Positions 22,152-26,056 of a stretch of 26,056 nt of DNA are shown one piece after another. Made by a program: the position numbers and the translations under genes. Origin of the DNA: DATARH01 sp050246595 (GTDB lineage Bacteria; Pseudomonadota; Alphaproteobacteria; ATCC43930; CGMCC-115725); contig JBFWVT010000072.1 in assembly GCA_050246595.1 (NCBI GenBank), forward strand, positions 1 to 26,056. The letters run 5' to 3'. Each line of letters begins with the position of its first letter. The first letter of the stretch is position 1. The notes beneath the pieces are model-generated. The model did no database searches. It was given only the letters and a program-made list of their open reading frames with translations, and was not told the origin of the DNA.

Positions 22152-23715
22152 CAGACTGGACGCCGCACAGCTCAAGGCGGACGCGCCGCTGTTCACCGGT
22201 CCCAACTGGGATTTCGGCTCGTTGCGGCGGGTGTACGAGGCAATCGAGCGCATCGCAGTGGACGATCTCGGTCTCGACATCTATCCGGTGCAGATCGAGG
22301 TCATCACGTCGGAGCAGATGCTCGACGCCTACGCCTCGGTCGGTCTGCCGCTGATGTACCGCCACTGGAGCTTCGGCAAGCGCTTCGCGTATCACGAAAC
22401 GCTGTACCGCAAGGGATTGCAGGGTCTCGCCTACGAGATCGTCATCAACTCGAACCCGTGCATCTGCTACATCATGGAGGAGAACTCCATGACGATGCAG
22501 ACGCTCGTGCTCGCGCACGCCGCGTTCGGCCACAACCATTTTTTCAAGAACAACTATCTGTTCCGGCAGTGGACCGACGCCGGCGGCATTCTCGACTATC
22601 TCGCCTTCGCGCGGGACTATGTCACCAAATGCGAGGAAAAATACGGGTTGGAAGCGGTCGAGCGGGTGCTCGACGCGGCGCATGCGCTCAAGGAGCACGG
22701 CGTCAACCGCTACGCCCACCGCTCGAAACCCAACCTCGCCGAGGAGCGCCAGCGCGCCGAGGACCGCCGCGCCTATGAGGAGCAGACCTACAACGATCTG
22801 TGGCGCACTGTCCCGAACCTGAACAAGGGGGAAGACGAACTCGACGAGAGCGACAAGGCCGAGGGCGAGGCGGCGCGCGGCAAACTCGGTCTGCCCGAGG
22901 AGAACATCCTCTATTTTATCGAGAAGCGGGCGCCGCGGCTCGCCGAGTGGCAGCGCGAGCTGATCCGCATCGTGCGCAACGTATCGCAGTACTTCTATCC
23001 GCAGAAGCAGCTGCAAATGATGAACGAAGGCTGCGCGACCTTTGTGCATTACGAGATCATGAACCGGATGCACGATCGCGGGCTGATTACCGAAGGCTCG
23101 ATGCTCGAATTTCTGCACTCGCATTCGAGCGTTGTGTTCCAGCCCGGGTTCGACGATCCGCGCTTTAGCGGCATCAACCCCTATGCGCTCGGCTTTGCGA
23201 TGATGAGCGACATCCAGCGCATCTGCGACGACCCGACCGAGGAGGACCAAGCGTGGTTCCCCGAGATCGCCGGCTGCCGCGACGCGTACCGGGTGTTGCG
23301 CGACGCCTGGGCCAATTACCGCGACGAAAGCTTTATCCTGCAATATATGAGCCCGGAGGTGATCCGCAAATTCCGTCTGTTCCAGATCGCCGACGACAGC
23401 GGCAAACCCGCGCTCCGGGTCGAGGCGATCCACGACGAACTCGGCTACCGCAAGGTCCGCAGCGCGCTGTCGCGGCAATACGATCTGTCGCGCCGCGAAC
23501 CCGACGTGCAGGTTGTCGATGTCGATCTGACCGGCGACCGCACCCTGGTGCTGGCGCATTACGTGCACGACGGTGTGCTGCTCGACGAGAAGACCTGTCG
23601 CTCGGTGCTGCGTTATGCGACCTATTTATGGGGCTATTCGGTCAAGCTGCTCGAAATCGAGGCGGCGACCGACAAAGTGCTGAAGACCTTCGAGTCGGCG
23701 CCGGACGGGAAGTGA
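22144..23715 (+). CDS. spoVR: SpoVR family protein (YcgB-like)
   Basis: 523 residues. The start is taken as GTG 22144, six to seven bases after AAGGGGG. The frame is open back to a TTG at 22126, but the GTG at 22138 is inside the RBS. It overlaps yeaH by 8 bases. Family stretches are FTGPNWDFGSLRRVYEAIER, GLDIYPVQIEVITSEQMLDA, GLPLMYRHWSFGKRFAYHE, VINSNPCICYIMEENSMTMQ, YFYPQKQLQMMNEGCATFVH and NPYALGFAMMSDIQRIC. The conserved HNHFFKNN and EGCATFVHYEIM segments resemble metal-binding His/Glu motifs, though no enzymatic activity is established. Bacillus SpoVR affects the spore cortex; in non-sporulating bacteria the PrkA-YeaH-SpoVR trio is a starvation/stress system. The gene ends 6 bases before the convergent CaiB gene. 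Confidence 0.95.
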   Translation: MLSRLDAAQLKADAPLFTGPNWDFGSLRRVYEAIERIAVDDLGLDIYPVQIEVITSEQMLDAYASVGLPLMYRHWSFGKRFAYHETLYRKGLQGLAYEIVINSNPCICYIMEENSMTMQTLVLAHAAFGHNHFFKNNYLFRQWTDAGGILDYLAFARDYVTKCEEKYGLEAVERVLDAAHALKEHGVNRYAHRSKPNLAEERQRAEDRRAYEEQTYNDLWRTVPNLNKGEDELDESDKAEGEAARGKLGLPEENILYFIEKRAPRLAEWQRELIRIVRNVSQYFYPQKQLQMMNEGCATFVHYEIMNRMHDRGLITEGSMLEFLHSHSSVVFQPGFDDPRFSGINPYALGFAMMSDIQRICDDPTEEDQAWFPEIAGCRDAYRVLRDAWANYRDESFILQYMSPEVIRKFRLFQIADDSGKPALRVEAIHDELGYRKVRSALSRQYDLSRREPDVQVVDVDLTGDRTLVLAHYVHDGVLLDEKTCRSVLRYATYLWGYSVKLLEIEAATDKVLKTFESAPDGK

Positions 23716-23721
23716 TCCGGC

Positions 23722-24903
23722 CTATACGCCGGGCGCCGCGACGATGACCCCGGAAGCGGCCAGCGCGGCGATCTCGCCCAGGGAATAGCCGAGTTCGGCG
23801 AGCACCGCTCCGCTGTGCTCGCCGAGCGCCGCGACACGGGGTTGTGCCGCCGCGTGCATCGCCGAGAAGCGGAACGGCGGGTTCATCACGCGGAAGCCGC
23901 CGCCGGCATCATGCACTTCGGCCAACGCGAAGCGGTGGTCGAGCTGCTTGTCTTTCAACGCCTCGCGCACCGTGCGATAGGGCGACGCCGGCACGCCGTG
24001 CCGGTCGAAGATCGCCTGCACCTCGGCGCTGGTAAGTTGGCGCGACCAGACCTCAAGCTCGTCGATCAGCGTGCCCCAATTGGCCCGCCGATCCGGGTAT
24101 TTCGCAAAGCGCGGATCGCTGATCCAGTCGCTCCGCCCGCAGGCGGCGGCCAGATTCTGAAAGGTGCGCTCGCTGGCGATCGACAGGTTGACATAGCCGT
24201 CCCTGGTCTCGATCGGGCCGAAAAACGGCCGTCCGGGCGGCGTCACCGGAAACTGCGCCGCCTGGATTTCGCTCAAGGTCAGGCTCAGCATGCTTTCGAG
24301 CATCGACACGTCGATCATCTGGCCCGCGCCGGTGTCGCGCCGCTGGTATAGCGCCGCCATGATTGCGCCGAACGCATAGGTGCCGGTCAGCACGTCGGCA
24401 ATGTAGATGCCGCAGTAATCGGGGCGGCGCTCAACCCCCTGATAGGCGAGATGCGCCAGGTCGTAGCCGGACGAGGCGTGGATGACCGGCGCATAAGCCG
24501 GCAATGAAGCCGACGGCCCGGTCTGCCCGTAGCCGGAAATCGCGCAGTAAATCAGTTCGGGTTTCAGCTTCTTGAGCGTCTCGTAGTCGAGGCCAAAGCG
24601 GCGCATCACACCGGGCCGGAAATTCTCGACCAGCACGTCGGCGGTGCCGATCAGGCGGCGCACGATCTCGACCGCCTCTTGCCGCTTCAGGTCGAGGACG
24701 ACGCTCTTCTTGCCGGTGTTGAGCTGCCCGAACGACGTGCTGGCGCCGTTGCGCAGCGGCGGGCGCGCCCGCATCATGTCGCCTTCCGGCGGCTCGATCT
24801 TGATGATCTCGGCGCCGAGATCGGACAGCAGCCGGGTGCAATGCGGCCCGGCGATCGTGGTCGTGAAATCGACCACCCTGACGCGGTCGAAGGCGTTTTC
24901 CAT
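23722..24903 (-). CDS. CaiB/BaiF family (class III) CoA transferase
   Basis: 393 residues from ATG 24903 (GGGGAAACGG upstream). A cytoplasmic enzyme moving CoA between acyl-CoA and a free acid through an aspartyl intermediate. Motifs are VRVVDFTTTIAGPHCTRLLSDLGAEIIKIEPPEGD, split as VRVVDFTTTIAGPHC (8-22) and LGAEIIKIEPPEGD (29-42), then RNGASTSFGQLNTGKKSV, DVLVENFRPGVMRRFGLDY and LIYCAISGYGQTGP. D170 in YIADVLTGTYAF aligns with the catalytic Asp169 of formyl-CoA transferase. The GAGQMIDVSMLESML stretch and length are typical. Substrate is unknown; carnitine, oxalate, succinate/mesaconate and bile-acid transferases share these motifs. Convergent with spoVR with only 6 bases between and no terminator. 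Confidence 0.93.
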   Translation of the reverse strand: MENAFDRVRVVDFTTTIAGPHCTRLLSDLGAEIIKIEPPEGDMMRARPPLRNGASTSFGQLNTGKKSVVLDLKRQEAVEIVRRLIGTADVLVENFRPGVMRRFGLDYETLKKLKPELIYCAISGYGQTGPSASLPAYAPVIHASSGYDLAHLAYQGVERRPDYCGIYIADVLTGTYAFGAIMAALYQRRDTGAGQMIDVSMLESMLSLTLSEIQAAQFPVTPPGRPFFGPIETRDGYVNLSIASERTFQNLAAACGRSDWISDPRFAKYPDRRANWGTLIDELEVWSRQLTSAEVQAIFDRHGVPASPYRTVREALKDKQLDHRFALAEVHDAGGGFRVMNPPFRFSAMHAAAQPRVAALGEHSGAVLAELGYSLGEIAALAASGVIVAAPGV

Positions 24904-24999
24904 TCCGTTTCCCCGGCGGTGGCAGCAGCGTGCCTCCCGACTGTGCCACTTCCGGGCCGGGGAGACGAGAAGCGGCGAGCGCGGGCCGGCGGAAGCCGG

Positions 25000-25761
25000 T
25001 CAGTGCGCCAGAATCTGGCTCAGGAACAGCCGCGTCCGCTCGTTTTTCGGCTGCGCGAAGAACTCGGCGGGCGGGGCGCGCTCGACGATCTGGCCGCGGT
25101 CCATAAACACCATCATGTCGGCGACGGTGCGGGCAAAACCCATCTCGTGCGTCACGCACACCATTGTCATGCCCTCCTCGGCCAGCTCGATCATCACGTC
25201 GAGCACTTCTTTTATCATCTCCGGGTCGAGCGCCGAGGTCGGCTCGTCGAACAGCATGATCTCGGGTTTCATGCACAAGGCGCGGGCGATCGCGACGCGC
25301 TGCTGCTGTCCGCCGGAAAGCTGGCCCGGATATTTGTCGGCCTGTTCCGGGATGCGCACCCGTTCGAGATAGGTGCGCGCCAGATCCTCGGCTTCCTTTT
25401 TCGGCATCTTGCGCACCCAGACCGGCGCCAGGGTCAAATTGTCCAGCACGGTCAGGTGCGGGAACAGGTTGAACTGCTGAAACACCATGCCGACCTCGCG
25501 GCGGATCGCCTCGATATTCTTCAGGTCGCGGGTCAGCTCGATGCCGGCGACGACGATCCGGCCCTGCTGGTGCTCTTCGAGCCGGTTGATACAGCGGATC
25601 ATCGTCGATTTGCCGGAACCCGAGGGACCGCACACGACGACCCGCTCGCCGCGCCCGACTTCGAGGTTGATGTCGTTGAGCACATGAAACGCGCCGAACC
25701 ATTTGTGGACATGGCGCATCTCGATCATCGGCCGCGCTGTGCGCTCCGCCTGTTCGGCCAT
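25000..25761 (-). CDS. Polar amino-acid ABC transporter ATP-binding protein (GlnQ/AapP/BztD type)
   Basis: 253 residues from ATG 25761 with AGGACGG just upstream; the frame continues to 25848, but the extra Gly/Ser/Thr-rich residues are unlike the family. Motifs are MIEMRHVHKWFGAFHVLNDI, Walker A GPSGSGKST (45-53), VGMVFQQFNLFPHLTVLDNL, the signature LSGGQQQRVAIARAL, Walker B IMLFDEPTSALDPE and the H-loop VTHEMGFA. The EFFAQPKNERTRLFLSQIL tail is diagnostic of polar amino-acid importers (glutamate/glutamine/general amino acid). Two permeases and a binding protein are needed for transport, but none lies within the 295 bases upstream, and the next gene downstream is the CaiB transferase 96 bases away. 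Confidence 0.93.
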   Translation of the reverse strand: MAEQAERTARPMIEMRHVHKWFGAFHVLNDINLEVGRGERVVVCGPSGSGKSTMIRCINRLEEHQQGRIVVAGIELTRDLKNIEAIRREVGMVFQQFNLFPHLTVLDNLTLAPVWVRKMPKKEAEDLARTYLERVRIPEQADKYPGQLSGGQQQRVAIARALCMKPEIMLFDEPTSALDPEMIKEVLDVMIELAEEGMTMVCVTHEMGFARTVADMMVFMDRGQIVERAPPAEFFAQPKNERTRLFLSQILAH

Positions 25762-25873
25762 TCCGTCCTGCCCTTCCGGCGTTGATGATCCGCCGCCGGT
25801 CTCCGTACCACCTGTATGCGATGCGCAACCTGATACGGACCAATACATCCCGCAACCATGCCCCCTCCCCGAC

Positions 25874-25924
25874 CCTCCCCCGCAAGCGGGGGAGGAACAA
25901 GAAAGGTTCCCCGCAAACGGGGGA
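25874..25924. repeat. Dispersed GC-rich palindromes (copies 3 and 3b)
   Basis: Copy 3: CCTCCCCCGC (25874-25883), AA, GCGGGGGAGG (25886-25895), a perfect 10-bp stem nearly identical to 11111-11132. Copy 3b follows at once: TCCCCG (25908-25913), CAAA, CGGGGGA (25918-25924). Both are noncoding and lie upstream of the amino-acid ABC ATPase. Confidence 0.8.
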
Positions 25925-25935
25925 GAAAACCGGAC

Positions 25936-26007
25936 TTATGTAGCATGCGCCACCAAGCCGAGCTTGGCCAGCGCGGGCCGGCGGTACTCTACCTCGATCC
26001 CCTCAGT
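25936..26007 (-). pseudogene. Start-less reading frame resembling a lasso-peptide/RiPP leader
   Basis: Between in-frame stops at 26008-26010 and 25936-25938 the minus strand reads TEGIEVEYRRPALAKLGL and then VAHAT. The Y-x-x-P-x-L-x-x-x-G spacing followed by Thr six residues later matches the leader recognised by RRE proteins in lasso-peptide precursors. There is no ATG, GTG or TTG before the motif, and no core peptide follows. The 5' end runs into a palindromic repeat (25999-26021), so it may be a truncated remnant or chance. Confidence 0.2.
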
Positions 26008-26021
26008 TTAAGGGAGAGGGG
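25999..26021. repeat. Short palindrome near the window end
   Basis: CCCCTC (25999-26004), an 11-base loop, GAGGGG (26016-26021). Its GGGAGAGGGG arm resembles the right arm of the 13191-13325 element, which makes it a likely minor member of the same dispersed family. Nothing recognisable follows to 26056. Confidence 0.45.
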
Positions 26022-26056
26022 CGTGTAGGGAGTATCGCGCCATGCGCGCGATTCGT

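Noticed and set aside
20685..22280. Minus-strand 531-codon frame opposite yeaH and spoVR
   Set aside because: Shadow of two conserved genes with clear RBSs and family motifs on the plus strand.

Overview
The window is GC-rich chromosomal DNA from a proteobacterium, most likely an alphaproteobacterium (possibly Rhodospirillales-like). This is inferred from the gene families (DUF1194, OpgC, Opp/Dpp and amino-acid ABC ATPases, CaiB and SCOT-type CoA transferases, the PrkA-YeaH-SpoVR operon), frequent GTG/TTG starts and dispersed GC-rich palindromes. No rRNA, tRNA, CRISPR array, integrase or transposase was seen.

Layout. 1-2232: start of a minus-strand amidohydrolase gene, then a 608-residue RTX (calcium-binding repeat) secreted protein with an internal near-identical 372-bp tandem duplication, closed by a strong stem-loop. 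2233-4268: two overlapping oligopeptide/dipeptide ABC transporter ATPases with no permease or binding-protein gene beside them. 4351-9474: a possible small protein, a YihY/BrkB membrane protein with a C-terminal winged-helix-like domain, pdxH, a cation-efflux transporter, a DUF1194 VWA-like secreted protein and an LLM-class flavin oxidoreductase. 9475-11152: an AT-richer islet with one TIR-domain gene whose N-terminal domain I do not recognise, bordered by related REP-like repeats; this is the best candidate for an undescribed (defence-type) system. 11153-15476: acyl-CoA metabolism: a crotonase-family enzyme, a small Cys-containing protein, both subunits of a 3-oxoacid CoA-transferase separated by a large palindrome, and a 3-hydroxyacyl-CoA/carnitine-type dehydrogenase. 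The convergent gap at 14006-14528 carries an undescribed diverged repeat with a 240-bp period.

15615-18345: a tightly overlapping operon of OpgC (membrane acyltransferase) and two secreted SGNH-hydrolase paralogues. The first has lost every recognisable catalytic residue and the second keeps all of them, which suggests a glycan O-acylation module with a pseudoenzyme. 18346-23715: a 532-bp regulatory gap with a rod-like structured element and an exact sigma-54 (-24/-12) promoter motif, then prkA, yeaH and spoVR, a conserved stress/starvation kinase operon. 23722-25761: minus-strand CaiB/BaiF CoA transferase and an amino-acid ABC transporter ATPase, again without permeases. 25762-26056: dispersed palindromic repeats and a short start-less reading frame resembling a lasso-peptide leader.

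All domain calls rest on recognition of motifs and family sequence patterns; no database search was run.
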